From Micromonospora cremea (GTDB lineage: Bacteria > Actinomycetota > Actinomycetes > Mycobacteriales > Micromonosporaceae), in the NCBI RefSeq assembly GCF_900143515.1, contig NZ_FSQT01000002.1:3535501-3599500 (forward strand): DNA of 64,000 bases. Direction: 5' to 3'. The translations under genes and the position numbers were made by a program. The notes below the pieces were generated by a model that made no database searches, had not been told where the DNA came from, and saw only the letters and a program-made list of their open reading frames with translations. This document shows positions 20,198 to 28,858 of this stretch, piece after piece. Each line of letters starts with the position of its first letter. Position 1 is the first letter of the stretch.

Positions 20198-21193
20198 TCA
20201 GGCGGCGGGGAGGCGGATTGTGGCCAGTACGGGACGGTGGTCGGTGCCGGGTAGGTCGTGCACGGCCACGGCCCGGACGGCTATCCGGCGATCGATCAGC
20301 ACGTGGTCGATGGTGACCGGCGGGATCAGGTCGCCGTCGTACGGGCCCCAGGTGCCGGTGAGCCCCGCCCCGGTGGCGTCGGCGGCATCGACGTAGCCGG
20401 TGCGCAGCAGGGCCCGCAGCGGGCCGTGGTCGAGGGTGGCGTTGAAGTCCCCGGCGAGGATTCGCAGGCCACCGTCCGGAGTGGCCGGTGGCTGGGTGGT
20501 GAGGTCGCCCCGCCAGGCGCCGACCTGGTCCAGCGCGTACGGCGCGGAGGGGTGGACCGACTCGACGCGGACCGGGGGCGCGCCGGGGACGGCCAGCGTG
20601 CCGTACGCCTGACTGAAGCCCCAACCGCCGCGGTTGTGCCGGACACCGGCGTCGGTGATCGGCCAGCGCGAGTAGAGGCCGGAGCCGGGCGTGCCGATCT
20701 GCGCGTTGAGCTGTCGGTGCGGCAGTAGGCGGTCGAGACCGAGCCGGTCCAGGGCGGCCTGCGCGTCCGGGGTGAACTCCTGCACGGTGAGCACGTCCAC
20801 CCGGTGCCGCCGGACCAGCTCGACCAGTGTCCGGGCGTCGGCGGAGCCGGCGAGCAGGTTGGCGGTGAGCAGCCGCACGATGGGCCCGCCTGCCGCCGGT
20901 TGCGGAGCGGCCAGGGCCCGGGGTGCGACCACGCCGATCAGCACCGCCGCGGCCAGCGCCGCGACCGCCGCCGGCCACCAGCGCCGTAGGGCGAGGGCGA
21001 GGGTCAGGGCCAGCACGCTCCAGCCCGCGACGTACGGGGTGAAGGCGAGCGCCTGCACCAGCGGCCCCCGGTCCAGGCCGGCCAGCCGGGCGGCGGCCCA
21101 GGCGGTCGTCGGTACGACCGCCAACCAGCAGAGCGCCGTGCCGATCCCGTCGGCGCGGCGTCGGGTCGGCGCGGGCGGAGCGTCGACGATCAT
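20198..21193 (-). CDS. Membrane endonuclease/exonuclease/phosphatase-family protein
   Basis: 331 residues: three membrane helices in the first 110 residues, then an EEP (DNase I-like) domain outside. Seen: RLLTANLLAGSADAR, the metal-binding glutamate in VLTVQEFTPD, GDFNATLDHGPLR and the C-terminal TDHRPVLATI, all standard EEP motifs. Substrate is unknown; family members act on phosphodiesters, sphingomyelin or nucleic acids. It is a paralogue in architecture of the gene at 36662-38857. ATG 21193 has no Shine-Dalgarno; TAGGCT (21201-21206) ends 7 nt upstream (leaderless). Convergent with cimA, 26 bp apart. Confidence 0.85.
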   Translation of the reverse strand: MIVDAPPAPTRRRADGIGTALCWLAVVPTTAWAAARLAGLDRGPLVQALAFTPYVAGWSVLALTLALALRRWWPAAVAALAAAVLIGVVAPRALAAPQPAAGGPIVRLLTANLLAGSADARTLVELVRRHRVDVLTVQEFTPDAQAALDRLGLDRLLPHRQLNAQIGTPGSGLYSRWPITDAGVRHNRGGWGFSQAYGTLAVPGAPPVRVESVHPSAPYALDQVGAWRGDLTTQPPATPDGGLRILAGDFNATLDHGPLRALLRTGYVDAADATGAGLTGTWGPYDGDLIPPVTIDHVLIDRRIAVRAVAVHDLPGTDHRPVLATIRLPAA

Positions 21194-21536
21194 GGCGGTC
21201 AGCCTAGCGGCAACTGCCCGGTCCCATTTTCGTGAATGGTGACGCGCTCGCATTTCACAATTATCTGACGGTTGGCCGACAGTCCAATAAAGCTCGATCA
21301 ACTATCGACGTTCGGCTTTTTCCGGTGCTACGTTCCATCTGGCCTAAACGACGCCACTCTGAGTAGTAATCCCTGCTCAGGCCGGATGCAGATCGTTGAG
21401 AAATCAACAACCTCACCAGGTGCGCGTGGGAATGCTTCCTCCGGTCTCATTGTCGTCGTCCACCTATTACAGGCAGTCATCCGTCCCGCCCCGCGGGTCG
21501 GCCGAATTCGCACGGTCACACAAGGGGGACCTGTCA
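21194..21536. other. 343-bp divergent intergenic region, relatively AT-rich
   Basis: No gene seen. It is clearly richer in A and T than the surroundings between 21230 and 21480 and probably carries the promoter region of the secreted protein. A small GTTGA-GAAA-TCAAC dyad lies near 21393-21406. Confidence 0.4.
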
Positions 21537-22234
21537 TGAGCACATCTTTCCGACGTAAGGCGGCAGCGGTCACGTTCGCTGTCCTGGGGCTGAGCCTGGC
21601 CGGCGGCGGGATCGCCGTCGCCCAGCCGAACGCGAAGGCGCCGGCGGAGACCGTCCAGCCGGCGGCGCGCAGCACGAACGCCCAGCCGCCGGTGACGGCG
21701 GAGTCCACTCGCAAGGCGAAGGCCGCACTGAAGGCCGGTGGGGCAACCACGCTCGCCGCCAGCACGTCCATCGTGGTCGTCAACGCCAACGGCACCAGGG
21801 CGCGCGGCGTCGGCACCGTGATCAAGTACGGCGTCGGCCAGTACGAGGTCCAGTTCGCTCGCAACGTCACCGGCGGCGTCTTCGTGGCCACCATCGGCCG
21901 CGCTGACGCCTGCTGCATCCCGTCTGCCGGCGAAATCTCGGTAGCGCGCCGGCTCAGCACGCCGAACGCGGTCTTCGTGCAGACCCGCAACTCGGCGGGG
22001 GTTGAGGCCGACCTGGGCTTCCACCTGGTCGTCCACACCCCCGACGGTCCGGGAGCCGGCCCTGGACAAGGGCCGGCGCCCCGGGTTGTTCCGATGAAGC
22101 CGCCGGCCCACCCGGCGGCTTCGCCCTGCACCCGGTCTGCCGCCGTAAGCGTGCCTCGTGCCGTCCCGGGGCCGTTGTCACCCGACCGGACAGTTCATCC
22201 CGGGCCGGGGTGCCCTTGGGCACTTCGGCGCTGA
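21537..22234 (+). CDS. Secreted protein of unknown function; doubtful C-terminus
   Basis: ATG 21537 with AAGGGGG 8 nt upstream starts a Sec-type signal peptide (FRRKAAAVTFAVLGLSLAGG, cleavage after GIAVAQ). A low-complexity linker leads to one beta-rich domain at about 80-165, with VGQYEVQFARNVTGG, FVATIG and GFHLVVH, a pattern I know from short secreted actinomycete proteins that end just after such an FHL-x-V strand. Here the frame runs on for another 60 or so proline/arginine-rich codons through two strong hairpins. That tail looks like 3-prime untranslated DNA, so the real stop may have been lost or the sequence may contain an error. Confidence 0.65.
22055..22077 (+). terminator. Hairpin inside the apparent end of the secreted-protein ORF
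   Basis: GCCGGCCC (22055-22062) and GGGCCGGC (22070-22077), 7-nt loop. Its position right after the conserved domain suggests a terminator. Confidence 0.5.
22096..22122 (+). terminator. Second hairpin, typical actinobacterial terminator form
   Basis: GAAGCCGCCGG (22096-22106) and CCGGCGGCTTC (22112-22122) are perfect 11-bp arms with a 5-nt loop. Lies between the secreted protein and the moxR operon. Confidence 0.65.
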
Positions 22235-22277
22235 TAATCCGACGTTTGCCGGGCTGCCGCCCCGGGAAGCAAGCACC

Positions 22278-23327
22278 GTGACGGACATCTCGGACACCCT
22301 GGCCAGCATGCCCAGCCCGGTCGATCCAGAGCCGACCGGCGGCGAGCTGGAACAGACCCTCTTCGAGGTCAAACGCGTGATCGTCGGGCAGGATCGGCTC
22401 GTCGAACGCCTGCTCACCGCCCTGGTCGCCAACGGGCACTGTCTCCTCGAGGGGGTGCCCGGCGTGGCCAAGACACTGGCCGCGCAGACCCTCGCGACCG
22501 TGGTCGGCGGGACCTTCTCCCGGATCCAGTTCACCCCGGACCTGGTCCCCTCCGACATCGTCGGCACCCGGATCTACCGGGCCTCCAAGGAGACCTTCGA
22601 CATCGAGCTGGGCCCGATCATGGCCAACCTCGTGCTGGCCGACGAGATCAACCGGGCCCCCGCCAAGGTCCAGTCGGCGCTGCTGGAGGCGATGGCGGAG
22701 CGGCAGGTCTCGATCGGTGGGCGCAGCTGGCCGGTCCCGACGCCGTTCCTGGTGCTGGCCACCCAGAACCCGATCGAGTCCGAGGGGGTCTATCAGCTCC
22801 CGGAGGCGCAGCGCGACCGCTTCCTGATGAAGGTGGTGGTGGACTACCCGAGCGACGCCGACGAGTTGGCGATCCTCTACCGGATGAGCACCGACCGGCC
22901 GAGCCCGCGCCAGGTGCTCGACGCGCAACGGCTGCGGGACCTCCAGGTCCACGCCGAGCGGGTCTTCGTCCACCACGCGTTGGCCGAGTACGTGGTCCGG
23001 CTCATCCTCGCCACCCGCGACCCGGGCCGGTTCGGGCTACCCGAGATCGCGCCACTGCTGGCGTACGGGGCCAGCCCACGGGCCACCCTCGGCCTGGTCG
23101 CGGCAGCCCGGGCCCGGGCGCTGCTGCGGGGGCGGGAGTACGTGCTGCCCGAGGACGTCCGTGAGCTGGCGGTGGACGTCCTCGCCCACCGGCTGGTGCT
23201 CTCCTTCGACGCGGTGGCCGACGGGGTCTCGGCCGAGAGCGTGGTTCGCCGGCTGGTGGAGGCCGTACCACCGCCCCGACTGGCCAACGGCCACCCACAG
23301 CAGGCCCCTGATTTGGCGGCGGCATGA
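22278..23327 (+). CDS. MoxR-family AAA+ ATPase
   Basis: 349 residues. Walker A is LEGVPGVAKT, Walker B is LVLADEINRAPAKVQSALLEAM, sensor 1 is LATQNPIE and arginine fingers lie in PEAQRDRF. MoxR ATPases act as chaperones for partner VWA proteins. The next genes, DUF58 and VWA, are the standard partners and overlap it by 4 nt each, so this is one translationally coupled operon. GTG 22278 is chosen with GGGAAG upstream; the ORF stays open further upstream across the terminator region, so the exact start is uncertain. Confidence 0.93.
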   Translation: MTDISDTLASMPSPVDPEPTGGELEQTLFEVKRVIVGQDRLVERLLTALVANGHCLLEGVPGVAKTLAAQTLATVVGGTFSRIQFTPDLVPSDIVGTRIYRASKETFDIELGPIMANLVLADEINRAPAKVQSALLEAMAERQVSIGGRSWPVPTPFLVLATQNPIESEGVYQLPEAQRDRFLMKVVVDYPSDADELAILYRMSTDRPSPRQVLDAQRLRDLQVHAERVFVHHALAEYVVRLILATRDPGRFGLPEIAPLLAYGASPRATLGLVAAARARALLRGREYVLPEDVRELAVDVLAHRLVLSFDAVADGVSAESVVRRLVEAVPPPRLANGHPQQAPDLAAA

Positions 23328-24343
23328 GGCGCGTCGTCGCCGCGCAGGCCGATCCCGGCCTCGCCGAGCTGGCTCCGGACCAGCGGCTGCGCCGCCTGGA
23401 GTTGACCGTCACCCGCCGGCTGAACGGCCTGCTGCACGGCCAGTACCGGGGCCTGCTGCCCGGGCCGGGCAGCGAACCAGCCGGCAGCCGCGAGTACCGG
23501 CCGGGCGAGGACGAGGTCCGCCGGATGGACTGGGCGGTGACCGCCCGGACCGCCGTGCCGCACGTCCGGCAGGTCGACGCCGACCGGGAACTGACCACCT
23601 GGCTGCTGGTCGACGCCAGCGCCAGCATGGAGTTCGGCACCGCCGAGCTGGACAAGCGGGAGCTGGCGGTCGCCGCGGTCGCCGCGATCGGCTTCCTGAC
23701 CGCCGGCGTCGGCAACCGGCTCGGGGCCCAGGTGCTGCGCGCCGACGGGGTCCGGCGCTTTCCGGCCCGCAGCGGGCGTACCCATCTGCTCGGCCTGCTC
23801 CGCGCGCTGCTGGCCGCCCCCCGCGCCACCGCACCCGGCGACCGGCCAGGGCCGTCGGTCGGGGTGTCGGTCGGGCCGCCGGAGCTGGCGGACGGGCTCG
23901 ACGCCCTGCACCGGACCGCCAACCGGCGCGGTCTGGTCGTGGTGGTCTCCGACTTCCTCGACGGACTACCCGACGACCCCGAGGAGCCACCGCCCTGGGA
24001 GCGGACCCTGCGTCGGCTGGCCGTCCGGCACCAGGTGCTGGCGATCGAAGTGACCGACCCGCGTGAGCTGGAGCTGCCGGACGTCGGCCTGATCACGCTG
24101 GTCGACCCGGAAACCGGCCGCCGGCGCGAGGTGTGCACATCGGACCGTCGACTGCGGGACCGGTACGCCGCAGCCGCCGCCGCCCAGCGTGACCAGGTCC
24201 ACCAGGCGCTGCGGCGCAGCGGGACCACCCACCTGGCGCTGCGCACCGACCGGGACTGGAGCGTGGACATCGTCCGGCACGTGCACGCCCAGCGCCGCTT
24301 GGCCGCCGCCCCGGCCGGAGTCGTCCGGGCAGGTGCCGCGTGA
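23324..24343 (+). CDS. DUF58 domain protein
   Basis: 339 residues. The N-terminal half has the DUF58 signature SREYRPGEDEVRRMDWAVTAR followed by TAVPHVRQVDADRELTTWLL and a VWA-like metal site DASASM. DUF58 proteins are partners of MoxR ATPases, perhaps as substrates or adaptors for assembly of membrane complexes. There is no membrane segment. ATG overlaps the moxR stop (ATGA), and its own stop overlaps the next GTG, so all three are coupled. Confidence 0.9.
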   Translation: MRRVVAAQADPGLAELAPDQRLRRLELTVTRRLNGLLHGQYRGLLPGPGSEPAGSREYRPGEDEVRRMDWAVTARTAVPHVRQVDADRELTTWLLVDASASMEFGTAELDKRELAVAAVAAIGFLTAGVGNRLGAQVLRADGVRRFPARSGRTHLLGLLRALLAAPRATAPGDRPGPSVGVSVGPPELADGLDALHRTANRRGLVVVVSDFLDGLPDDPEEPPPWERTLRRLAVRHQVLAIEVTDPRELELPDVGLITLVDPETGRRREVCTSDRRLRDRYAAAAAAQRDQVHQALRRSGTTHLALRTDRDWSVDIVRHVHAQRRLAAAPAGVVRAGAA

Positions 24344-25299
24344 ACTGGCAGTCGCCGGTGCGACTCTGGCTGCTGCTCGGCGTGCTCGCCCTGGTCGTCG
24401 CGTACCTGGTGATGCAGCGCCGACGCAGCCGGTACGCCGTCCGCTTCACCAACCTGCGGCTGCTGGACCGGGTGGCGCCGGAGCGGCCGGCGTGGCGCCG
24501 GCACGTCCCCGCCGGGCTGTTCCTGGCCATGCTGGCGCTGCTCGTGGTCGGCTTCGCCCGGCCCACCGCCGAGGTCCAGGTGCCCCGGGAACGCGCCACG
24601 GTGATGGTGGCGGTGGACGTGTCCACCTCCATGCTCGCCACCGACGTCGACCCGGACCGGCTGACCGCGGCGAAGCAGGCGGCGCGGCGCTTCGTCGACG
24701 GCCTGCCCGACGAGTTCAACGTCGGTCTGGTCGCGTTCGCCGGCAGCGCCGCCGTGCTGGTGCCGCCCGGCACCGACCGGGAGGCTCTGGAAGACGGGAT
24801 CGGCCGGCTCGCCGAGGGGGTGACCGGCGTGCAGGGCACCGCGATCGGCGAGGCCATCAACACCTCCCTCGGCGCGGTCAAGGGCCTGGACAGCCAGGCC
24901 GCCACGGAGACCCCGCCGGCCCGGATCATCCTGCTCTCCGACGGGGCGAACACCTCCGGAATGGACCCCATGGAGGCGGCGGCGGACGCGGTGGCGGCGG
25001 AGGTGCCGGTGCACGCAATCTCCTTCGGCACCCCGTCCGGGTTCGTGGACCGGGGCGGGCGGCCGATCCAGGTGCCGGTCGACGGGCAGACCCTCAAAGC
25101 GGTCGCCGACGAGACCGGCGGGATGTTCCACGAGGCCAGCACCACCGAGGAGCTGCGCGCCGTCTACGACGACATCGGCAGCTCGGTCGGCTACCGCACC
25201 GAACGGCAGGACGTCTCGGCCCGGTTCATCGGCCTCGGACTGGTCTTCGCGATGGGCGCCGCCGCCGGCTCGATGCGCTGGTTCTCCCGGCTTCCCTGA
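24340..25299 (+). CDS. Membrane VWA-domain protein (BatA-like)
   Basis: 319 residues. Two hydrophobic segments at about 8-25 and 52-70, a VWA domain at about 85-285 and a final membrane helix near 290-310. The metal-ion adhesion site is intact: DVSTSM, a threonine in VQGTAIG and aspartate in LLSDGANTSG. This is the third member of the MoxR-DUF58-VWA set, with the domain facing outward between helices. Coupled by GTGA overlap to the DUF58 gene. In other bacteria such operons are tied to envelope stress; here the protease 38 bp downstream fits that idea. Confidence 0.9.
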   Translation: MNWQSPVRLWLLLGVLALVVAYLVMQRRRSRYAVRFTNLRLLDRVAPERPAWRRHVPAGLFLAMLALLVVGFARPTAEVQVPRERATVMVAVDVSTSMLATDVDPDRLTAAKQAARRFVDGLPDEFNVGLVAFAGSAAVLVPPGTDREALEDGIGRLAEGVTGVQGTAIGEAINTSLGAVKGLDSQAATETPPARIILLSDGANTSGMDPMEAAADAVAAEVPVHAISFGTPSGFVDRGGRPIQVPVDGQTLKAVADETGGMFHEASTTEELRAVYDDIGSSVGYRTERQDVSARFIGLGLVFAMGAAAGSMRWFSRLP

Positions 25300-25337
25300 C
25301 CCGCCGCGCGCAAGGACTTCGACCGTGAGGAGTACGC

Positions 25338-26198
25338 ATGGCAGTGCCGACCGGACTGGGCGAACCGCGCGGTCCCTGGTTCATATCGCCGGAACTCGAC
25401 CCGGACGGCCGCGGGTTCTGGGACCCGCCCGGTACCGGGCGGGACCGCGGGGGGCGGCGACCGGGCAGACTGCTCGCCGCGCTGGCGGTGGTGGCGATCT
25501 CCGCCGTCTCGGGAGCCGTGGCCGGTGGCGTGGTGGCCGGCCGGGACGGCGTTCCGGGCGAGGCCGCGGCGTCCGCCGCCCCGGTGCCGGCGGAGTTGGT
25601 CACCGCCGCCGAACGGACCGTGCCCGGAGTGGTGTCGGTGCTCGCCGGCGGCGCGAACGGCTCGTCCGCGACCGGTTCGGGCTTCGCGGTCGACGACCAG
25701 CAGCACCTCATCACCAACGACCACATCCTGGCGAAGGGGGGCGGCGGACCGGTGACGGTGGAGCTGCCCGACGGCCGCCGGTACGCCGCCGAGGTGGTCG
25801 GCCGGGAGCCGCGCAGCGACCTGGCGGTGCTGAAGGTGCCCGCGTCCGCCGGGCTCGCCCCGTTGCCGCTGGCCAAGCCGGGTGCCACCCGGGTCGGTGA
25901 GCCGGTGCTCGCGGTGGGCTCACCGCTCGGCCTGTCCGGGACGGTCACCGCGGGCATCGTCAGCGCGTTGGACCGTCAGGTGCGGTTGGGCAACAACCGG
26001 CACAGCGCGGTGCAGACCGACGCCTCGATCAATCCGGGTAACTCGGGTGGGCCGTTGGTCAACGCCCGTGGGGAGGTGGTCGGGGTGAACACCGCGATCG
26101 CCACCATCGACGGCAATGGCTCGATCGGGATCGGATTCGCCATCCCGATCGAGCAGGTGCAGCAGACCGCCGACACGATCATCGGCAAGGGTGGCTGA
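25338..26198 (+). CDS. HtrA-like trypsin-type serine protease without PDZ domain
   Basis: 286 residues. A cytoplasmic proline/glycine-rich stretch, one membrane helix at about 45-68, then a trypsin-like domain outside. The triad is complete: His129 in TNDHIL, Asp161 in SDLAVLKV and Ser236 in NPGNSGGPL. It stops after the protease domain (IPIEQVQQTADTIIGKGG), where DegP/HtrA proteins usually continue into one or two PDZ domains, so substrate recognition must differ. ATG 25338 has GAGGAG upstream. It follows the VWA gene closely and may be in the same operon. Confidence 0.9.
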   Translation: MAVPTGLGEPRGPWFISPELDPDGRGFWDPPGTGRDRGGRRPGRLLAALAVVAISAVSGAVAGGVVAGRDGVPGEAAASAAPVPAELVTAAERTVPGVVSVLAGGANGSSATGSGFAVDDQQHLITNDHILAKGGGGPVTVELPDGRRYAAEVVGREPRSDLAVLKVPASAGLAPLPLAKPGATRVGEPVLAVGSPLGLSGTVTAGIVSALDRQVRLGNNRHSAVQTDASINPGNSGGPLVNARGEVVGVNTAIATIDGNGSIGIGFAIPIEQVQQTADTIIGKGG

Positions 26199-26272
26199 GC
26201 TGCCCGGACACCCCGGCGGCGGCCCGTGGGATCGCCGCCAGTGTCGGATATCCGGCCGGAGAGCATCGGTCC

Positions 26273-26605
26273 ATGGAAATATCGCGCTGGGTATGGATAC
26301 TGGCGGAGGTGGAGCGTCCTCTTCTCGTGGTCCTCCTGCTGGTGGGCCTGGTCATCGGAATTGCAGTGGGGTCGGCGTACACCCGGGCGCGGCGCGGGTG
26401 GAGTGACTACCAGACCATCAAGAAGTCGGTGCCGGGTGCCCGCCGCAGCGCGTGGCTGCTGATCCGGGCCGTCGCCACCAAGGCCGGGGTGATCGCGCTG
26501 CTGCTGTTCGGCGCGGTGGCGTACGCCGCGGTCGGCGCCGACGATGAGACCGCGGGCCCGGCGCCCAGCCCGTCGGCGACGCAGAGTGAACCGCCGCACC
26601 GGTGA
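26273..26605 (+). CDS. Small membrane protein, 110 residues
   Basis: Two membrane helices are visible, at about 16-36 and 68-88, separated by a basic cytoplasmic loop (RARRGWSDYQTIKKSVPGARR), and a short serine/proline tail outside. I do not recognise a family. The ATG has CCGGAGAG about 12 nt upstream. It is 74 bp after the protease and may be transcribed with it. The function is unknown. Confidence 0.65.
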   Translation: MEISRWVWILAEVERPLLVVLLLVGLVIGIAVGSAYTRARRGWSDYQTIKKSVPGARRSAWLLIRAVATKAGVIALLLFGAVAYAAVGADDETAGPAPSPSATQSEPPHR

Positions 26606-26639
26606 CCCCGGGAGCGGTGGTGCGGGTTAGCCTCGGGGC

Positions 26640-27065
26640 GTGGACGACGGACTGCGGGTGACCGACCGGTGGGTCGTCCCCGCCGGGGAGCTGCGGGAGC
26701 GCTTCTCCCGCTCGTCCGGGCCCGGTGGGCAGGGCGTGAACACCGCCGACTCGCGGGTCGAGCTGAGCTATGACCTGGCCAACTCGCCGGCCGTGCCGGA
26801 GTCGGTCCGGTCCCGGGCGCTGGCCCGGCTGGCCAACCGCCTGGTGGACGGGGTGCTGACGATCGCCGCCAGTGAGCATCGGGCGCAGCTGGCCAACCGG
26901 GAGGCGGCCCGCGAGCGGATGGTCGCGCTGCTGCGCGAGGCCGCGGCGCCTCCGCCTCCGCCGCGCCGGGCCACGCGCCCGTCCCGGGGAGCCAAGGAGC
27001 GCCGGCTGGCCGAGAAGAAGCGCCAGTCCCAGCGCAAGCGCGACCGCCGCGTCGACGGCGACTAG
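26640..27065 (+). CDS. arfB: ArfB-type peptidyl-tRNA hydrolase (ribosome rescue)
   Basis: 141 residues. The release-factor catalytic motif is complete, RSSGPGGQGVNTADSRVEL at about residues 22-40, and the long basic C-terminal tail (arginine/lysine-rich from residue 105) matches ArfB/YaeJ, which inserts its tail in the empty mRNA channel of stalled ribosomes and hydrolyses peptidyl-tRNA. No codon-recognition domain, so not a normal release factor. GTG 26640: no Shine-Dalgarno, but TAGCCT (26628-26633) ends 6 nt upstream (leaderless). Confidence 0.92.
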   Translation: MDDGLRVTDRWVVPAGELRERFSRSSGPGGQGVNTADSRVELSYDLANSPAVPESVRSRALARLANRLVDGVLTIAASEHRAQLANREAARERMVALLREAAAPPPPPRRATRPSRGAKERRLAEKKRQSQRKRDRRVDGD

Positions 27066-27106
27066 TACCTCCCACGACAGGCTCGGCGCCCTCGTGGGCT
27101 CTTGAG

Positions 27107-27128
27107 TGACAGAATCTGGAATCTGTCA
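27107..27128. promoter_or_regulatory. TetR-type operator upstream of the aldo/keto reductase
   Basis: Perfect inverted repeat TGACAGA-N8-TCTGTCA (27107-27128), 45 bp upstream of the reductase ATG and near its expected promoter. The TetR gene just after the reductase is the natural candidate to bind it. Seen as a dyad; the binding is inferred. Confidence 0.6.
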
Positions 27129-27173
27129 GTCGAACGATGTACGCTCAGCGGGTCACCCAGGAGAGGAAGACCC

Positions 27174-28172
27174 ATGGACACCCGCACCCTTGGCACCACC
27201 GGCCCCACCGTCTCCGCACTCGGGCTCGGCCTGATGGGCATGTCCGACCTCTACGGCGCCGCCGACGAGGCCGAGAGCATCGCCACCATCCACGCCGCGC
27301 TCGACGCCGGCGTCACCCTGCTCGACACCGGCGACTTCTACGGCATGGGGCACAACGAGCTGCTGCTGCGCGAAGCGCTGCGCGGCCGTAACCGGGACGA
27401 CGCCGTGATCAGCGTCAAGTTCGGCGCGCTGCGCGACGCCGAGGGCGGCTGGAACGGCATCGACGTCCGACCCGCCGCGATCAAGAACTTCCTGGCGTAC
27501 ACCCTGCGCCGTCTCGGCACCGACCACGTCGACATCTACCGCCCCGCCCGGCTTGCGCCGGACGTGCCGGTGGAGGACGTGGTGGGCACCCTGGCCGAGC
27601 TGGTCAAGGCCGGCCACATCCGGCACATCGGCCTGTCCGAGGTGAGCGCCGAGACGCTGCGCCGTGCGCACGCCGTGCACCCGATCACCGACCTCCAGAT
27701 CGAGTACTCGCTGATCTCCCGCGACCCCGAGGCCGAGATCCTGCCGACGGCCCGTGAGCTGGGCGTCGGGGTCACCGCCTACGGGGTGCTGTCCCGGGGC
27801 CTGATCAGCGGCCACTGGACGGCGCAGCGGGAGACCGCCGGCACCGACTTCCGCAGCCACCTGCCCCGGTTCGCCGGCGCCAACCTGGACCGCAACCTCG
27901 CCCTGGTGGACGCCCTGCGCACCATCGCCGAGGCTCGCGGCGTCACCGTGGCGCAGATCGCCATCGCCTGGGTGCTCGCCCGGGGCGAGAGCATCGTGCC
28001 GCTGATCGGCGCCCGCCGTCGGGACCGGCTGACCGAGGCGCTGGGCGCCGCGGCGATCACCCTGACCGAGGCGGACCTGGCCGCGATCGAGGCCGCCGTC
28101 CCGGCCGGCGCGGCCGCCGGCGCCCGCTACGACGAGGCGCAGATGGCGCACCTGGACAGCGAGCGGGCATGA
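27174..28172 (+). CDS. Aldo/keto reductase with altered catalytic tetrad
   Basis: 332 residues, (beta/alpha)8 NADPH enzyme family. Asp51 and Tyr56 (LLDTGDFYG) and Lys82 (ISVKFG) are in place, but where the catalytic histidine is expected the sequence is DIYRPARLAP, with Ala125 instead of His. Variants with PAR at this site are known to me in actinobacterial sequences; the change should weaken carbonyl reduction or alter substrate choice. AGGAGAGGAAG precedes ATG 27174. A palindromic operator lies upstream and a TetR gene follows 73 bp later, so expression is probably inducible. Confidence 0.9.
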   Translation: MDTRTLGTTGPTVSALGLGLMGMSDLYGAADEAESIATIHAALDAGVTLLDTGDFYGMGHNELLLREALRGRNRDDAVISVKFGALRDAEGGWNGIDVRPAAIKNFLAYTLRRLGTDHVDIYRPARLAPDVPVEDVVGTLAELVKAGHIRHIGLSEVSAETLRRAHAVHPITDLQIEYSLISRDPEAEILPTARELGVGVTAYGVLSRGLISGHWTAQRETAGTDFRSHLPRFAGANLDRNLALVDALRTIAEARGVTVAQIAIAWVLARGESIVPLIGARRRDRLTEALGAAAITLTEADLAAIEAAVPAGAAAGARYDEAQMAHLDSERA

Positions 28173-28245
28173 CCGCCCGGCCGTGGCGCGACCGCCGGCC
28201 GGGGGCCGCGCCACGGCCGCCCGCGCGGTCAGGGAGGCTGGAGGA

Positions 28246-28842
28246 ATGAGCGACGCCACCGCCCTGACGGCCGACCGCATCCTCGACACCGCCGAGGAGG
28301 TGCTGCGCCGGTACGGGCCGGCCAAGGCCACCGTGCTGGACGTCGCCCGCGCGCTGGGCGTCAGCCACGGCAGCGTCTACCGGCACTTCGCCAGCAAGGC
28401 GGCGCTGCGCGAGGCGGTCGCCGAACGTTGGCTGGCCCGGGTCTCCACCCCGCTGATCGAGGTGGCCACCGGCCCCGGCCCAGCCCCGCAGCGGCTGCGC
28501 CGGTGGCTGGCCGAGCTGAGCGGCACCAAGCGCCGGATGGCCCGGGAGGACCCGGAGCTGTTCGACAACTTCCACCAGCTGGCCACCCTCTCCGAGGGCG
28601 CGGTCGCCAACCACCTAGAGGTCCTCGCCGGCCAGCTCAGCCTGATCGTCGCGGACGGGGTGGCGGCCGGTGAGTTCAGCGTGCCCGACCCGGCGGTGGC
28701 CGGCCGGGCGCTGTTGCAGGCCACCGCCCGGTTCCACCACCCGTCCCACCGCACCGAGTGGAGCGAGCCGGGCCTCGACGACGACATGGCGGCGGTGGTG
28801 GCGCTGCTGATCGACGGCCTGCGGACCCGCCCCGCGAGCTGA
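28246..28842 (+). CDS. TetR-family transcriptional regulator
   Basis: 198 residues. The N-terminal helix-turn-helix is typical: ADRILDTAEEVLRRYG, then TVLDVARALGVSHGSVYRHFASKAALREAV. The C-terminal ligand domain carries TGPGPAPQRLRRWLAELSG and is of the TetR_C type seen with oxidoreductases. ATG 28246 with GGAGGCTGGAGG upstream. It follows the aldo/keto reductase on the same strand and likely represses that operon, itself included, through the dyad at 27107-27128. Confidence 0.92.
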   Translation: MSDATALTADRILDTAEEVLRRYGPAKATVLDVARALGVSHGSVYRHFASKAALREAVAERWLARVSTPLIEVATGPGPAPQRLRRWLAELSGTKRRMAREDPELFDNFHQLATLSEGAVANHLEVLAGQLSLIVADGVAAGEFSVPDPAVAGRALLQATARFHHPSHRTEWSEPGLDDDMAAVVALLIDGLRTRPAS

Positions 28843-28858
28843 CCCGAACGCTTCCCGG

